NCBI GenBank assembly: GCA_004802705.1 | Contig: SGPL01000588.1 | Span: 1-15,554 of the forward strand | DNA length: 15,554 nucleotides | Reading direction: 5' to 3' | DNA from: Bondarzewia mesenterica | Lineage: Eukaryota > Basidiomycota > Agaricomycetes > Russulales > Bondarzewiaceae | Shown here: positions 1 through 12,885 of the stretch, in pieces | Layout: every line of letters begins with the position of its first letter | How positions within the stretch are numbered: the stretch's first letter is position 1 | The notes under the pieces: model-generated | Databases searched by the model: none | Seen by the model: the letters and a program-made list of their open reading frames with translations, nothing else | Told to the model about the DNA's origin: nothing | Program-made: the position numbers and the translations under genes

Positions 1-1366
1 TGTGGGAGGCGTGGGAGGATGGAGTGAGAGANGGGGACGTTACCTGGTTTGAGCGAGGATACGTTGAAGCCGGGCAATTTGTAGGGTGCTTCTGGGAGTC
101 CGAGGAAATAAGCCTGTGTTTTATTTTTGGAAAGACATGTGAGGTTTCGAAATTCGAAAGGTTTTGGGAGTTCGGTGTGGTATATGGGTATGTGGGTTGT
201 ACGGACCTCGGGCGTGTGAAACGGGATGTTGAGGTTGGACGCGAATTTCCTGTCTGTGGCTGCAAAGTCGTTCGCGCGGCCCGCCGCGTCGCCGACGAAG
301 AACGAAGCGGATTTGTCTGGTCGAACGTTCGAACGCGGAGAAGATGGTTGATGAGGTGGGACGGGGAAGAGGGAGAGGAGGGGTGGGGGTGGGACTGACC
401 TATTTCGACGCCTTGGTCTTTGAAGATGCGCTCGAGCTCGTACCACATGCCGGGCATGGGCTTGCGGTAGCCATCCTTGGCGGTGGCGGCGAGGACGCGG
501 AAGGGCACATCGGCGATCTGTGCGTGAGATAATGAATAGGATGATGAACGTGAGTCAGCGATTGGGCGAGCAGGGGTGGGTCAGCGAATTGGTGAGCAGG
601 CGGATGAGGAGAGCAGGACGAGGTCAGCAAAATCAAAGACTGTCAGCGTGGATTATCTGAAGCGACGCACGGCCGCGGCGATACGGGGGATCTTGTTCTT
701 CCATTCGACCAACTGGGCAGGTTTGACGCCCTGGTTCGAAACGATGACGACGGCGTAGCTGAGGCGATTCGTCACAACGCCACGCGCCCATTACGGACAT
801 TCCCTTGGGCGGTCAGCCACCAATTATACAAGGACAGGGATGGGAATGACGGGGTTGCTTACCCAGACTCGTGAAGCGCCTTGAGCTTACCGGGAACGGC
901 GTTGCGCCACCACGACCATTCGGGCGCGGGCGGTGTGGGGTTATTGGTTTTTGACTTTGATTTTAGTTGGGGCTTGGGCTTGGACTTGAAGATGCTGGAT
1001 TGGATGACGGTGCCGTCGAGATCGAGCATGGCGACGCGTGCGGAGGGTTTGGGCGTGAGGTGAAGACCGTGCAAGCAGGTCCGTTTGAGACCGAGGGCCG
1101 GGAGCCATTGGAAAGGAGCGGTGCTCGTGGATGGTTGTGTGGCAAAGATTGGAAAGACTGGGGAGGAGGATGGCGCGTTCAGTGGGAGGATGGGTTGCCA
1201 GAGAGACGCGTCGACTCACGCTTCTGCATTTTTTGTGGAGGCGCGTCGGGGTCGATGGTACCGTCGGCTTGCCGTTTTTTGGAAGATTCTGAAATGAAAG
1301 AGTGTCAATGCCAGGCCGTCACGAGTAGAATGAGGATATACCAGGATGTTGAGATTGTTGTTGCAT
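1..1366 (-). CDS. PNKP: DNA 3'-phosphatase / polynucleotide kinase (PNKP, Pnk1-like), 3' end of gene outside window
   Basis: This nuclear DNA-repair enzyme removes 3'-phosphates at strand breaks; full-length relatives also phosphorylate 5'-OH ends. I read seven exons: 1366-1342, 1288-1220, 1157-863, 758-671, 517-400, 316-207, 113-44. All junctions are GT-AG and keep one frame. The last intron (donor at 43) runs off the left edge. About 258 residues are present. The HAD phosphatase core is clear: DLDGT near residues 77-81 (nucleophile and acid Asp), VIVSNQG near 134-140, KDGYRKPMPGMW with the conserved Lys, and FFVGDAAGRANDFAATD with the metal-binding Asp. A PNK-typical segment EWSWW..VPGKLKALHESG follows motif I. 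The ATG at 1366 opens a short Gln-rich exon; there is no FHA domain, as in fungal Pnk1. The kinase P-loop would lie beyond the window, so a phosphatase-only Tpp1-like protein cannot be excluded. Confidence 0.92.
518..670 (-). repeat. Imperfect 26-bp tandem duplication inside a PNKP intron
   Basis: This is the longest intron of the PNKP gene (153 nt). On the plus strand GTCAGCGA begins at 554 and again at 580, inside two imperfect copies of a 26-bp unit that each also contain GAGCAGG. GTCAGC recurs at 623 and 642. On the transcribed strand these read GCTGAC, close to the fungal branch-site consensus CTRAC. Confidence 0.6.
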
Positions 1367-1530
1367 GATCAAGTTGTGGAAAGAGAGCTCGACGCGTCGC
1401 GATGCTGTATAATCGGGAGTATGTAAAGCCAAGATCATTACTACTGAGCCTGAGACAGGAGTCCAGTATCGCCTTCGTCCATTTTTCTTCCTCCCACTCG
1501 TCCTCTTTCTCCTCGACCACTCACTGCCCC
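1367..1530. promoter_or_regulatory. Divergent intergenic promoter between PNKP and the GT8 gene
   Basis: Only 164 bp separate the two start codons, so both promoters and both 5' leaders must share this stretch. It contains a TATAAT at about 1408 and a long CT-rich tract just before the GT8 ATG (about 1485-1530), typical of fungal start regions. No specific factor site is recognisable. Confidence 0.5.
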
Positions 1531-3319
1531 ATGGCCCGCGCCCGCTCAGTCGACCGCGACAACGTGTGGACAGATTCGCCCACGCCCGCTTCGAACAGCT
1601 TCCCGGAACCCGCCTCGCCTGATTTAGCCACGTCCAATTCATCCACATATCTTCTCTCGCCCCCAAAATACGACCCGTGGTCCTTCTTTCGCGCACGCAG
1701 ACGCAGGTCGTTTTTCATATTCCTCGTCGTCGTCTCTGCCCTTCTCTTCTTCTTCTTCCAATCCCGCCTGGACGACCCCAGGACCGGCCGCGTATGTTTT
1801 GATTCTCTCGAGCTAGATACTCCTCTCCGAGACCATGCCCCCCCTGTCTTGCCACCGTCAACTGTCACTGTCACCGCCTCCGCTGCGCCAGAAACCATCA
1901 CCGTCTTTGAGCGAAATCCACTTCCACCCGCCACCATCGTCACCGTCACCGCGCCTGCACCAGCAGAAACCGTGCAGGATGTGACCTTCCGAGTATCAGA
2001 GCCGGTCAAGTTTGCGCTAATAATGTGGTCGGAGAACTCAGCGATAGAAGGTGCGATCCTCATCAAGGTAATTGACGTCCATNACAGCTGTCTGTCAGAC
2101 TCACAATCATTGACCACTTCTCAACATCCCGTCAGTCGGCGATCATGTATAGNACCAGCCCGCTCGAATTTCACATCATCTGCGACGCCGCCTCACAAAA
2201 TTATCTCACGTCCCGTCTCTCCCTCCTTCACCACCCTCTCCATGACGTCCTCGTCCGTTTTTACCGCCCCTCGTGGCAAAGCATGCTCGACAGAATCGAC
2301 CGTGAAGGCGGCATCAGCACCGACCACTCCGCCGGCGTCCGTGAGTGCTCACCCATCCCTCTCTAAAATAAATAAAATAGAATAAACAATTCACCCCCCT
2401 TTCTTCTTGACAGCCGGCCTCATGAAACTCTTCATCCACGAGATCCTCCCCGACACCGTCGACAAAGCCATCTACGTCGACACCGACGCCTTCTTCCTCA
2501 CCGACCCCACCCTCCTCTGGCAGACCTTCTACCACATGCGCCCTTCCACCGCCATCTCCATGCCCACACACCCAGACCAAGAATCCCCTCACTGGCACAA
2601 CGCCTCCAAAATCTGCTCTTGCATCATGCTCCTCGACCTCGCCAAACTCCGCGCCCTCCGCCTCATGGACTCTCGCATCTACCGCGCCGACACCACCGGC
2701 CTCTTCCCTCCCGCCCTCTCCCCACCCACCTTCGAAGCGCTCTTCGGTCCACCCGGCCCTGACGGTCGTTTCGAGCACGTCGCCCTCGGCGACCAGGGGT
2801 ACTATTGGGCCATCATCACGCCATCGCCCCGACATCTTCGAGCACCTCGCGTACGATTGGGAAGTCTCCAGTTGCTTGCTCGACATGTACGGCACCGGAA
2901 TCGGCCAGGACGACGCGACCGAAGACGCCGAACGTCGCGCCATGATCCATGTCCTCGACACTCCCCACGAGAACCAAGTGATCATGCCCAAGCTCCTGCA
3001 TTTGTGAGTCTCCTCTCCCCTCCCCGGCCTCCCCCCTNCTCCCTAAATGATTTTTTTTTGCCGGTACAGCAACTGCCTCGACGGCGTCGAAGTCTACTTC
3101 GAATGGGCAGGCTGGTACGAGCCCGACAACAGCCTGACGCAGCGCTGGGGGTCCGCGCTCGACTACCACGTCGGCACCAAGTGGATCTGGCTCAATCGAG
3201 GCCAGGGCACGCTCGACATACAGACCATCATGGACCCGCTGTTCGCCGACGAGCGTTTCGCTCTCGAACACTTGTCCTCGCGCGACCCCACGCCCCCAAA
3301 TCCCGACCCCAATCGATAG
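1531..3319 (+). CDS. Type II membrane glycosyltransferase, GT8-like (xylosyl/glucosyltransferase type)
   Basis: Probably a Golgi enzyme transferring a sugar from a nucleotide sugar to a glycoprotein or glycan; donor and acceptor cannot be told. Four exons: 1531-2067, 2136-2340, 2414-3003, 3070-3319, giving about 526 residues after removal of one surplus base. Residues 1-55 are cytosolic and end in Arg-rich RARRRR. One membrane segment (about 60-76, FFIFLVVVSALLFFFF) is followed by a Thr/Val-rich luminal stalk. The catalytic domain starts near KFALIMWSEN and holds the metal-binding DTD (about 270-272, YVDTDAFFLTDP), then ALGDQGYYWAI and DYHVGTKWIWLN. At 2821-2822 the frame breaks: ALGDQGYYWAII lies in one frame and HRPDIFEHLAYDWEVSS in the next, so one C is surplus. 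A consensus error is likelier than a pseudogene because the rest is intact. The family call rests on motifs and membrane topology. Confidence 0.86.
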
Positions 3320-3531
3320 ATGACGGAACTCGCCTCGCCTTGATTGATTTATATATACATATGCATTACATATATAAGCACATACGATACTATACCCCAC
3401 GCCTTGTTTTGTCCTGCTGAGATCTGCCTGTGCGCACAATTACTCTAAATGGATTATTGTATTCGCTGCTATGTTTCGTTGTATATCACTTCGTTGTAGA
3501 GGACGTACAATAACCTTACTGCTGGAACACG
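3320..3531. other. Convergent 3' intergenic region between the GT8 gene and PFK-2/FBPase-2
   Basis: These 212 bp separate two stop codons that face each other, so they must contain both 3' untranslated regions and polyadenylation signals. The stretch is AT-rich, with TATATATACATATG-like sequence around 3349-3375. No gene is visible. Confidence 0.6.
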
Positions 3532-6020
3532 TCATGCCTTGTCCCCATAGTATTCCCTGCCCGTATCCGGNGTCACCACGATCTGCGGCTGCTTTGGCTT
3601 CGGTCTGTGCGTGTCGACAGCCCCGATGGGTAGCGTGTANCTGCGACGATGCAAGNATAGGGAGGGGAGGGAATGGGANANGTGGTTTAGGACTGGACCA
3701 GTGAATGGATGGACACATTACAGATGCGTACCTCTCTTCGTCACATCCATATGCCTTNGGTGTGAGNTTGATGACGGTGTGCAANGGGATCTTGATATAN
3801 GGTAGGTCTGCTTGNGGTAGATTNTGGAAATACGCGTAGCTGGGAAGCATCGCAATCAGTGCAATGTAGAACAAACGAGTATCGCGGATTCTTACAGGCA
3901 TCGAAGAATGGCCTGTGGGAATTTTGCATGAGTAACGGTAGCATGACAGATGGCTGACGCNACTNACTTGATGTCCGATGATTAGGATGTTATCTTGTCG
4001 TTCTAGNTCCATAATGACAGGTTCGAGGCGGATGACTACGTCTCGATACGATTCACCACCTGCGAGAATGNGTCAGTATCAGCNTGCACTCGTAAAGTCC
4101 ACGGAACAAGAGCACCTCGATATCGATANTTAAACTTGTCCTCGTCCCTATTTGCAAAGTCCTCTGGGTATGCTTGCTGCATGGCACATCAAATCATCTC
4201 CAACGAGATACAGAAGACATGAACATACCTCGATCTCTTCGTACGTCATGCCGTCACAAACACCAGCATCAAGCTCGTCGAGCGACTTCCACGTCAACTT
4301 GTTGTANGGGAGTTGATGCGCCGTCTGGACCGTGCGCTGGAGTGTCGACGTCCAGATCTAATGCGNGCACCGCGTACACATCAACANTTAACTGGGCAGA
4401 CCACTGAGTCGACTTACAGTCAAGGGCGCATCGCCGATGTTATCGGTGACNAGCGCCGGCAGCATGTTCGCGTACTTCATGCCGCGCTCCGACAGAAGNG
4501 AATCACCACCAATCTTCCCCTCGACATTNAACTGGCTCTCGCCATGCTACACGACNATCCCTCAACACGTAGCCCTTCGCAACAACATCAACAAGAATAC
4601 ATACCCGCGAGAAAAATATGCTCCGCGGCTTGAGATGCAGATTCATCAAATAAAACGCGATGCGACTCTGCAGGTACCCGTGTATCCGACACACGGTCGT
4701 CTGGCTCCCGACGTTGGTGATCCGCAAATACGACAAATGTGGCTCGGTGATCGTCTCGTAAACCGCCTCGTACTGCTTGATACGGCGGAGGAAGTCCCGC
4801 TTCGCGTCCTCGGGCGACATGTCCTTGTAGTCGGGGGTCACCCGAGGACACTTTGAGCGCGACGTTCGCGGCGATGATCGCAGGGTCGTCGCAGACNGAC
4901 TCTAGNAAGATGACAACGATGCCTTTTTTCCTTAGCCACGCGCTCCACGATCGAAGCTCTGGTGNACGAGCGCTGCACCGTAAGTCGTGACAGAAAATCA
5001 AGGGACGAGGAATCTCACCTCCGTGCTCTCGTGCTGTTCGTAGCATCTGATTCACGAGGTCAAATGCTCCGCGGCGAGAGACATNAAAAAGGTGNGCTCC
5101 TTACCATGAATACCAACGTTCCCGCCTTCCTTCAGCCAGTTTATCAGCATCTCTANACTATCCGTGGCAAGCTTGTCGCGCAACCGAGTGGCCTCAACGT
5201 TGTCGTGACTGAAATAAGACGCGGTATGNTCCTCCTTGATGCCGCTCCTATCCTCTCAGATGTAGACGGNAAATATGCAAGAGCAGGGCGAGATGACTTA
5301 CTGCTGTTTCTTAATCCTTGCACGGCTACGACGGAGCTGGCCGACATTGAAGACCTGTTGACGGTTAACCAACGCCGTCAATCGAGGATAAAGGAGAACG
5401 CGCCTTGACATTGTACTCAAGCCACTGCTCAACGATCAATCATCTCATCCCGAGCATACCGGGCGGAAACAGACTGACTTGTAGATATCGCATAAGCTTG
5501 TTGCTCAGATAAGATTTCCCTCTTGCGGGCAANCCGACCTGTACAGCGNGCACATCTCTGTTATCAGTCAGTGAATCTCATCNCAAGCATCCTCACCATA
5601 GCCAGCACGATTTTCGCTTCCGAATAATCAGGTTTCGCGACTACCCTGNCGATCANNAACNGCACTCTCAAATGATGCACNNNGGNTTGCACACCTTTGC
5701 CTCCGATTCCAACGACCGACCGAGGAGGGGTCGTAGCCTGAGAGACTAACCGGCTCGAAACNTTGGACGAGTCAAATTGCTTCAGCCTNNATGCTGTCAG
5801 NGTCGANGCCGAGANANGAGNCGGGCGANCANGCTCACATTGGGCCACCAGCCCCAAACAGCGCTGGCGGCGGCTCTTTTGCAGGGGCAAGAGTNGCATT
5901 CTGTTCCGAATGGCTCGTGAGCGCGATATCGACACGCGTCAGGTCATCTGGGTCGAGATGATGAACTGGAGTCGTGGGTGTGGCGAACACGGAATCAGAT
6001 TCGGATTCCGAGCCTGGCAT
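3532..6020 (-). CDS. PFKFB: Bifunctional 6-phosphofructo-2-kinase / fructose-2,6-bisphosphatase
   Basis: A cytosolic enzyme that makes and destroys fructose-2,6-bisphosphate, the main switch between glycolysis and gluconeogenesis. Sixteen exons: 6020-5839, 5786-5695, 5640-5597, 5538-5479, 5424-5404, 5354-5302, 5208-5105, 5046-5019, 4958-4605, 4546-4418, 4357-4229, 4176-4116, 4059-3968, 3912-3896, 3839-3732, 3640-3532. They give about 526 residues once two surplus bases in exon 9 are removed. Kinase domain: P-loop GLPARGKS (about 108-115), VFNVGQLRR, HDATNSTRARR with catalytic Asp about 186. Phosphatase domain: RHGES with phospho-acceptor His about 313, LDELDAGVC, RYRGGESYRDVV, IGHQAILRC with His about 448. 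Both active sites look complete, so it should be truly bifunctional. The ATG at 6020 is preferred; the frame stays open upstream to 6284 without conserved sequence. The acceptor near 5641 is less certain because of Ns. Confidence 0.96.
3896..3912 (-). other. 17-nt microexon of PFK-2/FBPase-2
   Basis: Exon 14 is only 17 nt and encodes AILRC plus two bases of the next codon. It sits between a 55-nt intron (3967-3913) and a 56-nt intron (3895-3840). It directly follows the GHQ motif of the phosphatase active site, and the family sequence (H)QA(V/I)LRCL spans both junctions, which confirms the call. Confidence 0.85.
5355..5403 (-). other. Putative GC-AG intron in PFK-2/FBPase-2
   Basis: The conserved junction VK|VFNVGQLRR needs a splice directly after the AAG codon ending at 5404. 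The following bases are GCGCGT instead of GT, and the 3' end is CAACAG. The only nearby GT donor, GTCAAG six bases upstream, would delete the conserved Val-Lys. So this is either a GC-AG intron or a T-to-C base error. Confidence 0.5.
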
Positions 6021-6382
6021 CTTAACTGGAAACGAAAATGGTGGTTCCGAGCCTGTACGATATGAAGAGGAGCTAGGAGAAATGTAGGAAGTATATGAGT
6101 GAAAGAGGTGACTAAAGCATGGACAAGTTGCTGAAATGAGGCAAACCGGGTGAGACTTGTCGAGACGATGCCGCCGTAAACGAGGCCAGCTCCCAAAGCG
6201 GGGNAAATCCGNATCCGGATCGGGGCATTGTTTGGCAAAGGCTTTGGAAATAAACAACCACTTAGGCACNTGATATCNAAACATAAGATCCTCAGTCTCT
6301 ACAGGTTTTTGCTATACACCCGGTTTACATCTACAGATACACATAACGATAATTTCCTTCTCCGACAATGTAATCCTTCTCT
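6021..6382. promoter_or_regulatory. Spacer between GALT stop and PFK-2/FBPase-2 start (promoter plus 3' UTR)
   Basis: These 362 bp lie between two genes on the same strand, so they must hold the GALT 3' UTR and the PFK-2/FBPase-2 promoter and leader. On the minus strand the part nearest the PFK-2 ATG is CT-rich. An in-frame ATG at 6284 would extend PFK-2/FBPase-2 by 88 residues, but these look like untranslated leader and include ambiguous codons. No other gene is seen. Confidence 0.55.
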
Positions 6383-7749
<1,367 letters not shown>

Positions 7750-7961
7750 GGGTGAAAAGGAATGCTGCTAGTCTGAGAGAAACGGCAGAGGTCTCATGTT
7801 ACGATTGAGCAAAGTCCTGTCCTCTTATAAGATTGGCGTGCACCGGTCTAGCTCCCAGTGACAGATTGTAGACACTTCCTTCAACGTAACCTTCGTAAAG
7901 CTTCATAACCTTAGGACACCGGTCCACCGGCCCGCTAACTCTTCTGTCTCACCTCATCACC
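7750..7961. promoter_or_regulatory. Divergent promoter between GALT and DDX41
   Basis: The two start codons are 212 bp apart. The spacer contains CTTATAAG at 7823-7830, an inverted CCAAT (ATTGG) about 7832-7836, and CACCGGTC twice (7841-7848 and 7917-7924), the second followed at once by another CACCGG. The repeated octamer could be a shared factor site; no known factor is assigned. Confidence 0.5.
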
Positions 7962-10387
<2,426 letters not shown>

Positions 10388-10867
10388 GCATGACATGAGT
10401 GTTGGTATGTATTTACGTGTACGGGGGCTTGCTGTTTTTGTATTCTTCTGTCGCTTCGATATTGCAGGATTGATGCTATGCGACAATTTTTACCAGGATT
10501 GTTTATGAATATATTCCCCTCCACCTGGACAGTGGCAGTGGATTCCCTATGGCCCTTACTTGTCTACTATTAAAGCTACGTTTCTGGGAGGATGTTCCGG
10601 GCATCGAACTTCAGTTAATCTGGTCTGGGATCTTGTCTGATGCAATGTTTGAGTTTTTTTTGAGTGTGGTTGCGATTGTCAAAAGGAGAGGGAGATCCGT
10701 ATACCACGTATCTCGGACTTCGACACTTTCAACTCTCAATTTTTTGCGATTGGAGCCAGGATCACGACACTAGCAAGGCACGTGCTGTGACCGGCGCGTC
10801 ACGTCCGGCGCGTTGGTGGCGTTTAATAGCAGTTGCAACTGACTTTCACCACTCTCAGACAGGCGAT
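10388..10867. promoter_or_regulatory. Spacer between DDX41 and NUF2, with E-box and repeated CCGGCGCGT motif
   Basis: The 480-bp gap must hold the DDX41 3' UTR and the NUF2 promoter. I see no further gene. Within 120 bp of the NUF2 ATG lie an inverted CCAAT (ATTGG, about 10749), the palindromic E-box GCACGTGC at 10778-10785, and CCGGCGCGT twice (10791-10799 and 10805-10813). The GCGCGT core resembles MCB/E2F-type cell-cycle elements; this is inference. Confidence 0.5.
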
Positions 10868-12684
10868 ATGGGGAAGCAACAGGGATATTGGTACCCGGCC
10901 ATGGGTCACCAAGAATTAATAGACTCTTTTGACGCTTGGGGAATCACACTGACCCAGCAGCAACTTCTCAAACCTACACCTGAGTTTGTGTTTGATGTTT
11001 ATACCGCCTGCATTCAGCGGGTTAATGGGGTCACCCAAGATGTGTTGGATGAGAGGCTGCAGACGATGTTGGCAGATATTGACGAGCCAAATCCGGTATG
11101 ATTTTGAGATTCCATTCGCGCAATCGGAGGCTCACTGCCGTTTGCAGGACTTATACGTCAATAGTCTGAGTTACGATCTAGTGCTGTACCAAATGTAAGT
11201 GGATGCTACTAAGGCTGAGAAGTACCAATGCGACAATCATCATTTCAAGGTCTCGTCTCGCGGGTGCTTCCAAGGTGCCCGACTTTAACCTAAAGGACCT
11301 CCTCTTCCCCGATTCAGCGCGGACATGTGGTATCCTATGCGCCGTCGCGAACTTCATCAAGTTCATCGACCAGTGCGAGCCCTTCACCACAGGGCTCCGT
11401 CAGAGATCTGCTGCATTTGTAGAGGAGCAGAATAATGTGGCAATGGGGCTAGACGAACTGAGGCGCAAGATCGATGCGCTGAGGTATTTTCATCTCCTGC
11501 ACAAGATGTTCTGCGGCCGCTCATTCCGTCGATCTTACGCAGAGCCAAACAGATTCAGGATCAGCCAACGTGCGAGGTCCTCAAGCAGGAAAACGCTGGA
11601 ATCACTGCTCATCTCATTGCACAGAAAGAGATCCAGAGAGTTCTCTTGAAGGACATCGAGAACCTCCGAGCCGAAGCAAACACTCTTACGCAGCGCAAGG
11701 TAATCAATTATCGGTCTCTATCCAGCGTGGCTATCTGACCTTCGCGGGACATCAGGAAAACTTGAATACGGATACTGCTGTCGCTGCCGATACCGTTTCA
11801 CGTACCCGTTCACGGATCGTTCAATCTCCGGAACGAATAAGGCGAAACATCACGACTATGGGAACCACCGCAACGGAAGACAAGCGTACTCTGGCCGCAC
11901 AGGAGGCAAAGATCCGTGACCTCCAAACCAAGGTTACGAACCTTTTAAGCATTGAGAAGGTACCTTCTTCGCAATCATTGTCCTCTATATGACGGTCGCT
12001 TATCCTCTGCCTTCTTAGGAAGTTCGTGCGACCCTAGAGCAGCTGCAAACGATTGAGAAGGAGGTCTACGCTGTCGAAAACACACAAAAAGAACATATCG
12101 ACACACGGGACCATCACGACCAGAAGAAAATTGAGCGTACAGAGCTTGAAATGAGGCGTGAGGCAAGCCTTCCCCTTCCCTCCCGCCAATCCATACCGTT
12201 GAAGTTTCACACATTCCATTTTTGCAGCGCGTGCGAAAACAACAAGCCAATGCCCTAGAAAAGGTCGAACGCGCACAACGACATGCACAAGACAAGCGGC
12301 TCGGTAGCCAACAGACGATCGAACGTCTGCAGCGCGAGTACGAGGGTATGGTACTCGAGCGACGAGATAATGACAAGCAAGTGGAAGAACTGCGGAATGA
12401 GGCGACCGAAGTCGAACGAAAGGTCGGTGTTCCCTCTAAACTTGATTTCGTTTGAATCGTTTCCGGTCTATTGAACGAATGCGTTGATTTGTAGATGGCG
12501 GAGCATATGCGGAGTAGTGAAGCAGAATTGAACGAATTGCTAGCCGAGTATTGGAAACTTCGACACGAAACCGGTATGTCTTTTAACTTAAGCTATCTTG
12601 CGAGTATCTGACAGCTCGACCCTTTCAGAGGTGTACATGGAGACCCTTGCGAACAAGCTGGGAATGCGTGTTTCGGCCACTTAG
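10868..12684 (+). CDS. NUF2: Kinetochore protein Nuf2, Ndc80 complex subunit
   Basis: Nuf2 pairs with Ndc80 to couple kinetochores to microtubules. Nine exons: 10868-11095, 11148-11194, 11250-11483, 11543-11699, 11756-11959, 12019-12157, 12228-12422, 12495-12573, 12629-12684; about 445 residues, the usual size. The N-terminal third is the calponin-homology-like head: YWYPAMGHQELIDSF matches the family's F/YP-x-M-x-x-x-E-I start, and KVPDFNLKDLLFPDSARTCG is the typical KDLxxP segment before NFIKFID. From about residue 160 on the protein is long charged coiled coil, including SRIVQSPERIRRNI, which resembles the family's IVESPE motif. It ends GMRVSAT. One phase conflict exists: exon 6 ends after one base of a codon while exon 7 is best read from a codon start, so one base is surplus, possibly in AAAA at 12236-12239. 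The NUF2 call rests on the head domain plus architecture. Confidence 0.92.
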
Positions 12685-12885
12685 GAGCTCATCTGCTTTG
12701 CCTATCCGTCCTTTTCTCTCCGTACTGTAGCCCTTTCGCATATATTCTGTATCTCTTAAGATGTACCCTTCTATTTATTTCTGGGAATCTATATTTAGTT
12801 GCACACCTAGCGATAGTGAACGATATCGGAGAACTACACTAATGCACATACAGNAAGCCAAGAGTCGAAATTTACAATATGAACA
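12685..12885. other. Convergent 3' intergenic region between NUF2 and the ING gene
   Basis: These 201 bp lie between two stop codons facing each other and must carry both 3' ends. The stretch is AT-rich (TCTATTTATTTCTGG near 12770). No gene or repeat is visible. Confidence 0.6.

Noticed and set aside
2314..2991. Long minus-strand open frame of 225 residues opposite the GT8 gene
   Set aside because: Antisense shadow of GC-rich GT8 exons 2-3, crossing a real intron; composition is Gly/Val/Glu-rich as expected of a shadow.
4959..5018. An extra frameshift at the start of PFK-2/FBPase-2 exon 9
   Set aside because: It arose from choosing the acceptor TGCAG. The next acceptor CACCAG gives DATNSTRARRASIVERVAKEK with no phase problem.
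6021..6284. An 88-residue N-terminal extension of PFK-2/FBPase-2 from an ATG at 6284
   Set aside because: The frame is open but the sequence is leader-like and includes an NGA codon that could be a stop; the ATG at 6020 precedes acidic sequence typical of such N-termini.
10388..10867. A small gene or tRNA between DDX41 and NUF2
   Set aside because: Open frames here are short, begin without good context and run into the NUF2 leader; no tRNA arm pattern or conserved RNA motif is visible.
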